A stretch of DNA of 46,256 nucleotides from a bacterium (GTDB lineage: Bacteria; Zhuqueibacterota; QNDG01; JAFGCO01). Under the pieces are notes generated by a model. It saw only the letters and a program-made list of their open reading frames with translations. It had not been told where the DNA came from and did not search any database. Both the position numbers and the translations under genes were made by a program. This document shows, in pieces, positions 33,269-42,976 of this stretch; the first letter of the stretch is position 1; each line of letters begins with the position of its first letter. The stretch spans positions 1 to 46,256 of the forward strand of contig JAFGGN010000027.1 of the NCBI GenBank assembly GCA_016930535.1, given 5' to 3'.

Positions 33269-36172
33269 TCAGCGTTTTCGCAGAAGCAGAATGGAAATGC
33301 GCCGGTTCAGGTATCGTCCCACCGCAAAATTATTGTCTCCGAGCAGCACCAGACCCTCATTTTTCAGTTTGACGGTCAGGGGCTGCAGTTCACCGTATCC
33401 CTTGGGTGTTTCAATACGATTTCGGATATTGTTGTACCGGTCCGGATAGACCTGGCGGACGCGGTCAAGAAAGGCTTTGGTAAAATTCTGCGCCCTTTGA
33501 TAGGAAAGCCGCAAATTGACATCTTCAGGACCGATCACGCATGCGTGTCCTTCGAACCGCAGTGTCAGATTGGAATCCTCGGCCATCTCCCGGACCAGAT
33601 CGAGCATGCGGTCCCAGTAGAACTGGTACACCGGTTCGATTTTGGCAAATTTTGCGGCTCCGAAAACCTCCTGACGCCGTATTGTCCGCCGTTCCTGCAG
33701 ATACACACTGTCCAGAGCGGTCTGGAACCGCCTGCCCAGCGTATCCGTAAGCGACAGCTGGTATGGGTACCAGCTGTTTCGCGGTACGAGCCGGCCGTTC
33801 TGATCCGAACCGTCCCACAATAAATCGGTCCATATGCTGTCCTGGTATTCCGACACGAGACCGGTCCGGTGAATCACGATCTGATCACTGCCCAGGAAAA
33901 GCTGGTCCACGTTGGCCGGAGAGACAATACGGATCTGAAACGGAATCCGGTCCTTCACCGATGTATCCACGGCTACCGAAATCGGCCTGAACAGGGCCTC
34001 TTCGGTTTCCGGATTGGTCTCAAAACGTACGACACGGTTCTGGGCCATAACACGCTCGGCATCTTCCGGTGTGCGGTGGGCATTACTGATCTGGATCACC
34101 TTGTCCGGATGGTCGGTGATGACATGAAGCTGGTTTGGGGGAACACCCATATCGATCAGCTGGTTCCGGACCGCCTCGGCCCGTTCATCCGCCAGATTGG
34201 GATCCGTTTCACCGCTGGCCGCATCGATATGACCCTTGATCCGCAGCTCGGCCCCGGGATGGGCCTGAAGCCGCCGGCTGAGCACGGTCAGAATGGGAGG
34301 CAGGTCCACACCGTTTGTGATAAATTTCTTCTCCACTTTACTGCCGTTTCTTGAAAAATAGACTTCCGCGACAACGGGAATATCCGTGGAATCATAATCC
34401 GTGGTGACCACCTCCACCATCTTGGGAACGATAAGACGTCCCTTGGGAATGGAGAAGATCATATCCTGATACAGATTATTGTACTTCTGGAACTCTGAAA
34501 CCACCGTATCCGCATCCACCATGATTTCGATCACATGCGGACCGTTGTCCGGTGTTTCCCAGTCCATAAAAAAGGTGGTGTCCTGCCCGGCACCCAATCC
34601 GGACACGTTCACGCTGGCAAGCAGAGAATCCCTGGGCCACAACTGTTCGGGATGCACGTAACGGTCCATGACGCTGCAGCGGAATCTGGGTGCGGGCTTG
34701 TCGCCCTGATTGGCCACCGTGATCATCAGCACACCCTGCTCGGGCGTGGTCGAAATCAAGGATATGGGATTGAAAGTAAACCGGCTCACGAGCAGGTCGG
34801 CCGTGGGCACGAGAATGGTTCCGATCTTTTCCTTGCCGCGTTTGGCCAGCTGCGCATGATTGGCCAGATCGTAGGCAGCCACGGCCCAGTAAAACACGTC
34901 GCCGGGATGGACGGCCATCAGATAGGACGTGTCCGCAAGCGATTCGGAGATGAGAAGCGAATCCCTCAGGCCCGATCGCGTAAATGCCGAATAGTCATGC
35001 TCGATGAGCCGGACCGACTGGTCCACGCGGCTGCGCAGTTTGTCCACGACGAGATGATAACGGACATCGTCGAAAGGATCCGGATCATAGGCTCTTTCCC
35101 ACACCAGCTTCATCCAGCCCGTATGCACGGTTTCCTGGTCGAGTTCCTTCGGCTCTTCCAGCCGGAACGGTTCCGGAGCCAGCGGATAATGGGAAATGGC
35201 TCCGCGATAAGTCTGCTGAAGCACCTGGCCGTAATCCACTGCGGCCAGATCGATCGAAAAGGCATCCCCGAAACGGGAGGGCAGGTTCAACAAATTGTTC
35301 ATCACATCATCCCATCTGAAACCCAGCCCCACGCTGAAATCCCCGAGATCTTCCTCGTTCCAGCGATATCCGGCCCTGGCGCCCAAAAGATTCATCCACC
35401 AGACTTCCGTGGCAACCGCCCATTGGGAAAGGTCGCCTGTTACCTTGCTCCAGTCCGACGCAAGAAGCACCTGCCAGTCCCTGTATGTGCCCATCATGAA
35501 CGACAATCCGCCGCGATAGGTCCTGGGAAGCAGCGTGGTTTCCTCGATAAAAGTCATGCCCTCTCCCCAGTTTGCCACTGAAAATCCGGCTGAAATCATG
35601 CCGTACCTGAAGAGCCTGGGAAGTTCGAAGCGGGGTGATTTATAAAGCACGCCGGCGTCGGCGGCTACAGCGGTCGCCGAATAATCCGCCAGATGACTCT
35701 GAATGACCTTGGCCTGGGCCCCGATGGCGATGGTCGGATGAATCCAGTCCAGACGCTGTCCGAGGGCAAATCCCGCCACAAGATGGTTTGCGCTGACTCC
35801 GGCCGCCTGTCCGCCGGTCGAATCGAAAACCGGCATGCCGAGATAACTGCATGTCAGGCCGATCCCTGTTTTCTGGCTTCCCAGCAGACGGAACTGTTTC
35901 CCGAACGAGAAACTCGCCTGATACACGTCGGCTATCCACTTGTTATACGCGAGAGACCACTGCCACCGGCGTAAATGCCCGAGACCGCCGGGGTTCCAGT
36001 ACAGGGTGTATATATCATCCCCGACGCCGCTGAATACATTGGCCATCCCGGCCTGCCGGGCACCCACACCGATTTTTAAAAACGGCAGTCCCACGCCGTC
36101 CTGTGCGTAAAGTCCGGCAGAGAATATCACGAGCAGCAGGAAAATCCGACATTTGACGCCAACGAATTTCAT
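33269..36172 (-). CDS. PorV-like barrel fused to CARDB and two OmpA-type domains
   Basis: A 967-residue outer-membrane protein. A signal peptide (cut near AQDG) is followed by a PorV/UPF0164-type beta barrel (about 25-345; LKIGVGARQAGMANVFSGVGDDIYTLYWNPGGLG), an FnIII-like segment (about 350-450), a CARDB-like domain (about 455-575), an OmpA-type domain (about 600-720; LRIKGHIDAASG, NLADERAEAVRNQL), a FlgD-like insert (about 725-815) and a second OmpA-type domain (about 830-967; LRFEGHACVIG, NLRLSYQRAQNF). The first OmpA module keeps Asp and Arg of the peptidoglycan contact; the second has lost the Asp (GHAC). AGGGGG lies 5 nt before ATG. PorV in type IX secretion carries cargo; this version could tie a barrel to the wall. 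Confidence 0.85.
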   Translation of the reverse strand: MKFVGVKCRIFLLLVIFSAGLYAQDGVGLPFLKIGVGARQAGMANVFSGVGDDIYTLYWNPGGLGHLRRWQWSLAYNKWIADVYQASFSFGKQFRLLGSQKTGIGLTCSYLGMPVFDSTGGQAAGVSANHLVAGFALGQRLDWIHPTIAIGAQAKVIQSHLADYSATAVAADAGVLYKSPRFELPRLFRYGMISAGFSVANWGEGMTFIEETTLLPRTYRGGLSFMMGTYRDWQVLLASDWSKVTGDLSQWAVATEVWWMNLLGARAGYRWNEEDLGDFSVGLGFRWDDVMNNLLNLPSRFGDAFSIDLAAVDYGQVLQQTYRGAISHYPLAPEPFRLEEPKELDQETVHTGWMKLVWERAYDPDPFDDVRYHLVVDKLRSRVDQSVRLIEHDYSAFTRSGLRDSLLISESLADTSYLMAVHPGDVFYWAVAAYDLANHAQLAKRGKEKIGTILVPTADLLVSRFTFNPISLISTTPEQGVLMITVANQGDKPAPRFRCSVMDRYVHPEQLWPRDSLLASVNVSGLGAGQDTTFFMDWETPDNGPHVIEIMVDADTVVSEFQKYNNLYQDMIFSIPKGRLIVPKMVEVVTTDYDSTDIPVVAEVYFSRNGSKVEKKFITNGVDLPPILTVLSRRLQAHPGAELRIKGHIDAASGETDPNLADERAEAVRNQLIDMGVPPNQLHVITDHPDKVIQISNAHRTPEDAERVMAQNRVVRFETNPETEEALFRPISVAVDTSVKDRIPFQIRIVSPANVDQLFLGSDQIVIHRTGLVSEYQDSIWTDLLWDGSDQNGRLVPRNSWYPYQLSLTDTLGRRFQTALDSVYLQERRTIRRQEVFGAAKFAKIEPVYQFYWDRMLDLVREMAEDSNLTLRFEGHACVIGPEDVNLRLSYQRAQNFTKAFLDRVRQVYPDRYNNIRNRIETPKGYGELQPLTVKLKNEGLVLLGDNNFAVGRYLNRRISILLLRKR

Positions 36173-36207
36173 AAATCCCCCTCACTCAGAAATTTCATAA
36201 GAGGCGC

Positions 36208-36238
36208 TGTTTTTTACAAAATTGAAATGTTTTTTACA
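36208..36238. promoter_or_regulatory. Direct repeats TGTTTTTTACA upstream of the PorV-OmpA gene
   Basis: TGTTTTTTACA occurs at 36208-36218 and 36228-36238, starts 20 bp apart, 36 to 66 nt upstream of the start codon. Each is a near palindrome (TGT...ACA). They could bind a regulator or reflect local AT richness; no clear promoter was identified. Confidence 0.4.
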
Positions 36239-36376
36239 TGAATTACACATTGAAAATCCATGATAATAAGATATAAGCCTATGAAATATAATTACTTGTT
36301 CAATGTTATCAAAAATCATCGTGTATTCATCCGTTACAGAACAAAAATCGCACCATGCTGTTGTTTATCCGGATTT

Positions 36377-37789
36377 TCATACGGATGTCCGGACATTGCC
36401 CGGCCGCTTTTTTGTCCGTGAAAACCGTTTCTTCAGCATGAACCAGATACCGGATTTATACTGCCAGAAAAACCGGAGTGCATCCAGGTACCGCCTGTTC
36501 TTCAGATACAGCTGAAGAAACGCAAGCCGCTGCAGCCTGGAAAGCTCTTCATAGGGAAGTCCTTTCAGCTCCAGGGATTTGCCGCCGTACTTGTCGTATT
36601 CCGCCCAATTACAGGACAGGAGGGTGTATCCGCCTTCACCGCGCTTGGCCATATCGAAAATCTGTGTGCCCGGATACGGCACCATCAGACCGACGGCAAT
36701 GGTATCCGTATTGAGCCGGGTCGCCAAATCGATGGTTTTCTGAACGGTTTCACGCGTATCGTTCGGGTGACCGAGTATAAAATAGGTCCCTATCGTAATT
36801 CCCGCTTCTTTGATGATACGGACGGCGTTTTCGATCTGTGCGACCGTGATGCCCTTGTGAATTGCCTTGAGTATGCCGTCATCCCCGGATTCGACACCCA
36901 TTTCGAGATGATAACATCCCGCCTTTTTCGCCATACCGATCAGTTCAGCGGTTATGAGATTGGCCCGGACAAGCCCGCTCCAGCGGATTTTTTCATAGAG
37001 GCGCCGGTCGATCATCATGTTCAGCAGCTCATGGGTTTCATGTGTGTTGAACAGAAAAATTTCATCCGCAAAATCGATGGTATGCGCACCGTAGGTCCGG
37101 ATCGCATACTCGATTTCCCCGTAAATATTTTCAGCGGAACGCCGCCTGACCTGGCGCCCCAGCACCTGCATGCAGAATGCGCACCGATAGGGACACCCCC
37201 TGCTGGCAAAAATGATATAATGCGCATGTTTGCCCCTGAGCGCCTGCGGATTGTCCCCGTAATAATGATGAAATGCCGGATACGGAAGCGCATCCAGCTC
37301 CTCCGATGTAAGGAACGGTCTTGGCGGATTCACGGTCACCACATCATCCTGCCGGTACACCAGCCCCTGTACCGACGACAGACCGGTCGCGCCGCCTTTC
37401 AGAAAATCCAGCAGTTCGAAAATCGTCTTTTCGCCTTCACCATAAATTCCGTAGTCGAATACCGGGAACTCCTCCAGTGTTTCCCTTGGCAGGGCCGTCA
37501 CATGACAACCGCCGATCACGACCGGAATGCCCGCCTCCTTAAAACGGGCGCCGATTTCCGAGGCCTGTACAATTTCATGCGTCATGGCCGTAATACCGAG
37601 CACATCCGGTCCGTACTCCCGGATCTGTGCGACGCATTCTTCCAGGGTCCACGAGTGGTAATCCGCATCGATGATGCGGCAGTTGATCCCGCTCTTTTCG
37701 AGTACGGCCGCAAGATAACTGATGCCCAGAAGCGGGCGCTTGTACCATTCGGCATAGGTTCCGGGAGGTTTGACCAGAGCGATTTTCAT
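36377..37789 (-). CDS. B12-binding-domain radical SAM protein
   Basis: 470 residues. An N-terminal B12-binding-like Rossmann domain (about 1-140; VKPPGTYAEWYKRPLLGISYL, DVLGITAMTHEI, PVVIGGCH) lacks the DxHxxG cobalamin base motif. The radical SAM core has C199-x3-C203-x2-C206 (RGCPYRCAFC), then EMGVESGDDGILKAI and TIGTYFILGHP. The C-terminus is helical with an aromatic/basic end (FFWQYKSGIWFMLKK). Related enzymes modify lipids, hopanoids or tetrapyrroles, but the substrate here cannot be read. GGAG lies about 10 nt before ATG. It stands alone between two surface-protein genes; the gap to the giant gene is 134 nt. Confidence 0.88.
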   Translation of the reverse strand: MKIALVKPPGTYAEWYKRPLLGISYLAAVLEKSGINCRIIDADYHSWTLEECVAQIREYGPDVLGITAMTHEIVQASEIGARFKEAGIPVVIGGCHVTALPRETLEEFPVFDYGIYGEGEKTIFELLDFLKGGATGLSSVQGLVYRQDDVVTVNPPRPFLTSEELDALPYPAFHHYYGDNPQALRGKHAHYIIFASRGCPYRCAFCMQVLGRQVRRRSAENIYGEIEYAIRTYGAHTIDFADEIFLFNTHETHELLNMMIDRRLYEKIRWSGLVRANLITAELIGMAKKAGCYHLEMGVESGDDGILKAIHKGITVAQIENAVRIIKEAGITIGTYFILGHPNDTRETVQKTIDLATRLNTDTIAVGLMVPYPGTQIFDMAKRGEGGYTLLSCNWAEYDKYGGKSLELKGLPYEELSRLQRLAFLQLYLKNRRYLDALRFFWQYKSGIWFMLKKRFSRTKKRPGNVRTSV

Positions 37790-37923
37790 AAAAACAAGTC
37801 TCCGTATTGGCAATACGTGTCAGAAATGCCGCATCCCGTATTTCAGGGACAGGGCAGCATCCATGCTCCCGGTTAATATACCACTATTTCACTCGCAAGT
37901 CCAAGCCTGTTTTTCAGGCGCCC

Positions 37924-40900
37924 TTACCGCACCACGATAAATTTAAGCCATTTCTGCACATCCCCTGAAGAATAGAGGGCCATATAAATACCGCTTCCCA
38001 GCACCTTGCCCTGTTTGCCGAGACCGTCCCATGTAGTCTGATTCCAGCCCGCGAGACAGGGGCCGTCCACCAGCGTCTTGATATGCGCGCCGGAGATATC
38101 GTGAATCGCGATCTTCGCATGCCGGTTCGAGCTGAGCCGGAACCGGATGAGCATGGGCTGTTCGCGGCTGATCCTGAACACATTTCTGTCCAGCTGAACG
38201 GCATCGCCGCTGCGCAGCGTCACCGCGGCCGTATCCGTATACACGGCCTGCCATCCGTCCACGGTTTCCAGGACAACGCGCATCCGCTCCTCTTTTTCAT
38301 CGGTCCGCATGCGCGTGTCATCGAACAGCGGCGTGACGGACAGGGTGTCTCCGGAATTCAATGCATGCCCCGAGCTGAATGCAGCCGCATAATCATCGAT
38401 TACGGTGCCGTCCTCGAATACGACGATGAGGCGCCAGTCACCGGCGTCGATGTGTATCGGGCTGGCCACACGGACCTGAACGGAATCTCCGGGTTCGATG
38501 CGGGCCGGCGAGACCAGTACCCTCGGATCCGGCGGTATATCCCCGGCCAGATACAGAAGCGCCCCGTCCGTGTTGTTTGCCGTATTGTAATCACGATCAC
38601 AGGATACGGAAACCGCATTCAGGGCTTCCTGCACCCAGGGCGGCATGACCGTGCTGACCTGGCAATGATAGGTATATTCCACGGGTTCGCTGCCGCTGTT
38701 CAACAGGGGCAGCGACCACATCAGCGTATCGCCGTGAAGCGTATACTGCACATTCTCCTCGAACCGGACAAACCGCACATCCGGAGGCAGAATATCGCGG
38801 ATCTGTATGGAATGGCACGGAAGCAGGCCGCTGTTCACGAGAGAAACCGTATAAAGCACGGTTTCGCCCGGGTCCGCATACCGCAGCGTATCGTTGCCCG
38901 TGACTTCCACTGAATCCGTTTCGACGGTTTTATCGATGATCAGATCTGGCAGGGCGATCACGACTTCCGCCGTATCGTTTCTGGAAACGCCCCATACATC
39001 CACGGTCTCGAAAACGAGACGCAGCGTTTCTTCGCGCATGGCTGTTTTCCTGCCCGTGTCCGTGAACCGGGGTTCGACATCCACGGGATTGTTGGGCTCG
39101 AGAAGATGGGACCGGATGAACGCATCGGCATACGTCCGGTCCGAAGAGCCGTCTTCGTAAATCACCTGAAGGTCCCAGGATTGTATGGAAAACGGACTCA
39201 GCACCTGAACCTGAACCGGATCCTCAGGATAAATCAATGCCGGATAGACCTCGATGAGGGGCCAGGGCGGACTCAGTCCGACAGCCGTGACCGTATCCGA
39301 AACCGAATTGTTCCTGATCTCCGCATCGTCATTGCTGTACACCGAGGCCCTGTTGACGAGCGGGACGTCCCACGGGGGCATCATGCTGTCCACTTCACAG
39401 GTATACGTCAGCGTCCGTGAGGCGCCGTGGCCGTTCAGCCTGGCCACCTGCCACACGAGCGTATCACCGCGCACATCGGACAGCGGCTGCATGGTGTACG
39501 TCCAGTCGAGATAATGGGGCAGCACATCCGTTATTTCGATGGATCTGGCCGGCATTTCCCCGTGGTTGCGTATCGTCAGCTGATAGATCACCGTTCCCCT
39601 GGGATGCACGAACCAGCTCGTATCGCCGTTCACTGCATGCAGGGAATCGCCCGTGGCGCGTTTTTCGATGGACAGATCCGCGGCCATCAGCGGAATATAC
39701 CACAGCGAATCCCGGTCCGTATCGTTCCAGGGCGCCTCGTCATCCGCATTGGTCATGTGAATCGAGGCGATGAGGTCCTGCTGTTCGAGCTGAGGCAGCG
39801 TATCGATGAAACAATGATAGTGAAACGTCCGGGACTGACCCACGCGCAGCGTATCGATGGTCCAATCCAGACGGGCGGGATTGATACGGTAGGTGCCGAA
39901 GCCCGTCGGCTGCGGGACCAGGTTCACGGGCAGGCTGTCCTCGACGGCAATCTGATAGAGCGGAAAATCCCCTTCATTCCTGATCACGACCGTGCACCAT
40001 GCACTGTCGCCCGGCTGCACGTTCCATACCGTATCTCCGTCCGCAGCTTCATACTCCGCGGACCACAGCCTGCGCGACACGGCCACATCGTGTATCCCTT
40101 TCGGGGCCCTGTATACGCCGTCGTCCGCGGCCTGGAACCCGTAGGCGGAGACGGCCATGTCCAGCTTGCGCCAGGTCAGGTTTTTCAGCGTATCAGACGA
40201 TTCATGCTGCAGCACATAGTAATTCCGTAACAGGCGTTCCGCGCCCTGCAGTGCGAAGCGGAGAGAGGCCTCATCCGTGTACTGCCAGCTGATGCCTCCG
40301 GTGGCCCTTGCCAGCTGATTCATCAAAGGGCCGTTCACCCGGGCCTGCGGGCTGACGATATAGAGCGGAACACCCAGTTCCCGCGCATGACTGATCACGG
40401 CCGTCATGCTGGAGTCGCTGCCCTGATCCTCGCCGCCGATCAGCGCGATCACGCCGTTGCGGTCGGACCGGGCCGAAGCCAGATCGATGGCCTCGATGAG
40501 TCCGTCCCACAGGCTGAGCCCGTTTCCTGCTTTCAATTTGTCGATTCCCTGCTTGAATGCGGCTCCGCTGCCCGTGTAAGTCTGAACCGTTTTGCCGGAG
40601 GCGTCCCCGGCCATAATCGCGGACCGGTCCGCCGATGTCATCCGGTCGCCCAGGGCCATGAGCGGCAGCCGTATGGATTCGAACCAGTCGCCCGGTACGT
40701 TGCCCATGGTGACGAACAGGACCCATCGGATGCTGCTGTTTTTGAACTCCGATACACGCATGCCGTCCCGCACATCCGGTTCCGGCGGGTGCAGCGGATT
40801 GTTCAGCGCGGTTTCACTGAGCGCGGTCCATATATCGCCCGCCAATGCATTGGCAGGCGTCGTGTCGGTCAGTTCGCTCCAGTCCGTTTCATCCGCGAGT

Positions 40901-42858
40901 CCCGGCACGGGAAAATAATTCTGATCGATAATATTGACACTGGTCAGGAGCCGCATGGGAAATTTGCCCGTGACACCGCGCATGGTATCCCGGTAATTGA
41001 CATCGCTGATCTGCGCCTCCATGGAGATCAGACGGACATGCAGCGTACACTGATGCGTGTTGTTGGTCTCGTCAAGCTCACGGATTGCATCGTCCGCATC
41101 CGCGCGCACCACAATTTCGTAATCCCCCCAGTCCGGAAACGCGACTTTGCCGGTAACGGTCGCCGTTGTGTTGAGATTCAGGGTTTCCAGCGTGTCATAG
41201 GCCACTACCTGGCCCTGATATTCGAACGCGATCCTGAACGGCCGGTCCGCATGCGCATTGCCCAGGTTCTGTATCACGGCCTGCAGTTCGACCGTCTGAG
41301 TGGGCGATGCATAAAAACCGGGAGCGATGCAGCTGACCGTAAAATCGGGTTCACCGTACCCCCAGACCACGGCATCCGCGGATCCCGCGGTGAATGCGGA
41401 ATCCCCCTGAAGCTGTACCGTGTTGGTCAGCGGAATCGCATCGATGGGCATCACGGGGTCGAGCAGCGCCTTATACTGAATCACCGTGTTTGCCATGGCA
41501 TCCAGCCTCGGGAGATGCCAGGTCAGGGCATGCGGCCCGAACGAATCGAGCGTCATGTCATCATCCATGACCATGCCAAGACTGAGCGCGGTCAGGGAAT
41601 CGTCCAGCACATCGACGATGTCCATGGCCGGATACGCGCCTCTGCCCCGGTTCTCGATGCGGATGGTCTGAACCACCGTATCCGAAGCCATGGCATAATT
41701 CTTCTGCCCGCCCGGTATATAAACCACGGAGTCCGACTGCACGGATTTTGTGACGACAATGTCCGCGGGGAAATAAGGCACCTTGTATTTCTGGCGCCCC
41801 TGGCCCGTCAGATAACTGTCCTTGACCACCTGTACATCGACCCATCGCCAGGTGCCGTTCTGGAACGGATCCGGACTCATATGACGCATGATGTAATAGC
41901 CGCGAAGCTCCCCGTATATCTGTAAAAAGATGGGATCCAGATTCTTGGTTTTTTCGCCGTAGTAGTATTTTCCGTTTGTTTTGCCTGCCAGTTCCTTGAG
42001 TATGGGTTCGTCGATATCGCCGCCGATGCCGACCACAAAAAGCTCCGTTTTGTACTGAAGGGCGTGGTCGATCACTTCCTGTTTCGTATGCGAAAAAATG
42101 ATATCGTCGTTTTTGCCGTCCGTATACACGATGACGACACGCCGGCCGGTTCGGCCGCTCAGCATGGTGATGGCCGTGTCGATGGCCGCATACAGCGATG
42201 TCTGGTTTCTGATGATGCCGGAGTCGTCCAGTACGGCCGCCTCCTGCAGGGCCGTATTGTAAGTGAGTTTCTGACACAACTTGATCTGACCGCTGAATTT
42301 GATGACACCCAGGGGTTCATGACCCGCACTCTCACGAACCAGGTTCACGCACGCGTCCTTGACCTGGTCGATAAAGTTGATGCTGGCGCTGTAATCCATG
42401 ACGAGCATGACCGAAAGGTCATAATCGTACATGCGCACCTCAGTGACGGCGAAATAACCGGGATTCTGCTTGACATTGGGATTGGGCGGAATGGCGGGAT
42501 TTTCCACATGATACTCGGTGGTGTTGAGCCACACGCTCCGGACAGGCTCGCCTTCTTCCGTCTGATCGTCCAGGCCCAGCCACTGGTCCCGTGACGCAAG
42601 CATGGGCACGTAGTGATTCTGGTCGTCGTACACTTTCACGCGTGTCATCACGGCATAGGGAAACGAGGCGGTCTCACCCCTGACAACCGTTTGATCGTCG
42701 ATGAAAACCGTATCCACATGAACCTTGAGCCAGGGTTTTAAAGTGGCCCATCCAGTATCAGGATACAGCAAGAGAAGTGTCCACGCAACCAAAAAAAGCG
42801 GCAGGCTTTGATGACGGGAACAGAGCGGTCGGAATCCCCGAGGACTGCCAATATGCAT
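37924..42858 (-). CDS. Giant exported double-VWA, DUF11-type, FlgD-tail protein
   Basis: 1644 residues. A signal peptide (about 18-38) precedes module 1 (about 48-145), VWA1 (146-320, metal site DYSAS at 155-159, YTDGKN), a DUF11-like domain (365-500), CARDB (505-608), module 2 (611-705) repeating module 1, VWA2 (706-885) whose metal site reads VTMGN, three more DUF11-like domains (921-1055, 1060-1195, 1304-1440), two copies of an unnamed ~100-residue domain (1202-1303 and 1446-1549), and a FlgD-like tail (1555-1644, GSGIYMALYSSG). The tail matches the LRR protein's. It probably sits on the surface for adhesion or shape; ligand unknown. It has its own promoter. Confidence 0.88.
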   Translation of the reverse strand: MHIGSPRGFRPLCSRHQSLPLFLVAWTLLLLYPDTGWATLKPWLKVHVDTVFIDDQTVVRGETASFPYAVMTRVKVYDDQNHYVPMLASRDQWLGLDDQTEEGEPVRSVWLNTTEYHVENPAIPPNPNVKQNPGYFAVTEVRMYDYDLSVMLVMDYSASINFIDQVKDACVNLVRESAGHEPLGVIKFSGQIKLCQKLTYNTALQEAAVLDDSGIIRNQTSLYAAIDTAITMLSGRTGRRVVIVYTDGKNDDIIFSHTKQEVIDHALQYKTELFVVGIGGDIDEPILKELAGKTNGKYYYGEKTKNLDPIFLQIYGELRGYYIMRHMSPDPFQNGTWRWVDVQVVKDSYLTGQGRQKYKVPYFPADIVVTKSVQSDSVVYIPGGQKNYAMASDTVVQTIRIENRGRGAYPAMDIVDVLDDSLTALSLGMVMDDDMTLDSFGPHALTWHLPRLDAMANTVIQYKALLDPVMPIDAIPLTNTVQLQGDSAFTAGSADAVVWGYGEPDFTVSCIAPGFYASPTQTVELQAVIQNLGNAHADRPFRIAFEYQGQVVAYDTLETLNLNTTATVTGKVAFPDWGDYEIVVRADADDAIRELDETNNTHQCTLHVRLISMEAQISDVNYRDTMRGVTGKFPMRLLTSVNIIDQNYFPVPGLADETDWSELTDTTPANALAGDIWTALSETALNNPLHPPEPDVRDGMRVSEFKNSSIRWVLFVTMGNVPGDWFESIRLPLMALGDRMTSADRSAIMAGDASGKTVQTYTGSGAAFKQGIDKLKAGNGLSLWDGLIEAIDLASARSDRNGVIALIGGEDQGSDSSMTAVISHARELGVPLYIVSPQARVNGPLMNQLARATGGISWQYTDEASLRFALQGAERLLRNYYVLQHESSDTLKNLTWRKLDMAVSAYGFQAADDGVYRAPKGIHDVAVSRRLWSAEYEAADGDTVWNVQPGDSAWCTVVIRNEGDFPLYQIAVEDSLPVNLVPQPTGFGTYRINPARLDWTIDTLRVGQSRTFHYHCFIDTLPQLEQQDLIASIHMTNADDEAPWNDTDRDSLWYIPLMAADLSIEKRATGDSLHAVNGDTSWFVHPRGTVIYQLTIRNHGEMPARSIEITDVLPHYLDWTYTMQPLSDVRGDTLVWQVARLNGHGASRTLTYTCEVDSMMPPWDVPLVNRASVYSNDDAEIRNNSVSDTVTAVGLSPPWPLIEVYPALIYPEDPVQVQVLSPFSIQSWDLQVIYEDGSSDRTYADAFIRSHLLEPNNPVDVEPRFTDTGRKTAMREETLRLVFETVDVWGVSRNDTAEVVIALPDLIIDKTVETDSVEVTGNDTLRYADPGETVLYTVSLVNSGLLPCHSIQIRDILPPDVRFVRFEENVQYTLHGDTLMWSLPLLNSGSEPVEYTYHCQVSTVMPPWVQEALNAVSVSCDRDYNTANNTDGALLYLAGDIPPDPRVLVSPARIEPGDSVQVRVASPIHIDAGDWRLIVVFEDGTVIDDYAAAFSSGHALNSGDTLSVTPLFDDTRMRTDEKEERMRVVLETVDGWQAVYTDTAAVTLRSGDAVQLDRNVFRISREQPMLIRFRLSSNRHAKIAIHDISGAHIKTLVDGPCLAGWNQTTWDGLGKQGKVLGSGIYMALYSSGDVQKWLKFIVVR

Positions 42859-42921
42859 AACCCCCCCTAAGGCTAATGGATCTTGCAGTCACAAATCAGT
42901 CGAACTACTGTTATGTATCGA

Positions 42922-42950
42922 AAAATAATTAATTTATGTAAAAATGTCAA
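42922..42950 (-). promoter_or_regulatory. Sigma-70-type promoter of the giant VWA gene
   Basis: Minus-strand TTGACA, 17-nt AT-rich spacer, TATTTT. The predicted transcript starts about 57 nt before the start codon and carries AGGGGGGG before the ATG. It directly follows the glycosyltransferase terminator. Confidence 0.6.
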
Positions 42951-42951
42951 G

Positions 42952-42975
42952 AAAAAACTGTATCACTGTGATACA
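42952..42975 (-). terminator. Rho-independent terminator after the glycosyltransferase gene
   Basis: Minus-strand perfect 7-bp palindromic stem (TGTATCA-CAG-TGATACA), followed by G and six T. It starts one base after the glycosyltransferase stop codon. Confidence 0.82.
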
Positions 42976-42976
42976 C

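Noticed and set aside
37905..37919. Hairpin GCCTG-TTTTT-CAGGC after the giant VWA gene
   Set aside because: Only 5 bp and no T-tract on the minus strand, so a terminator call is not supported.
40387..41925. Plus-strand frame of 512 codons over the giant VWA gene
   Set aside because: Antisense shadow; no domain recognised, while the minus strand gives repeated VWA and DUF11 patterns.
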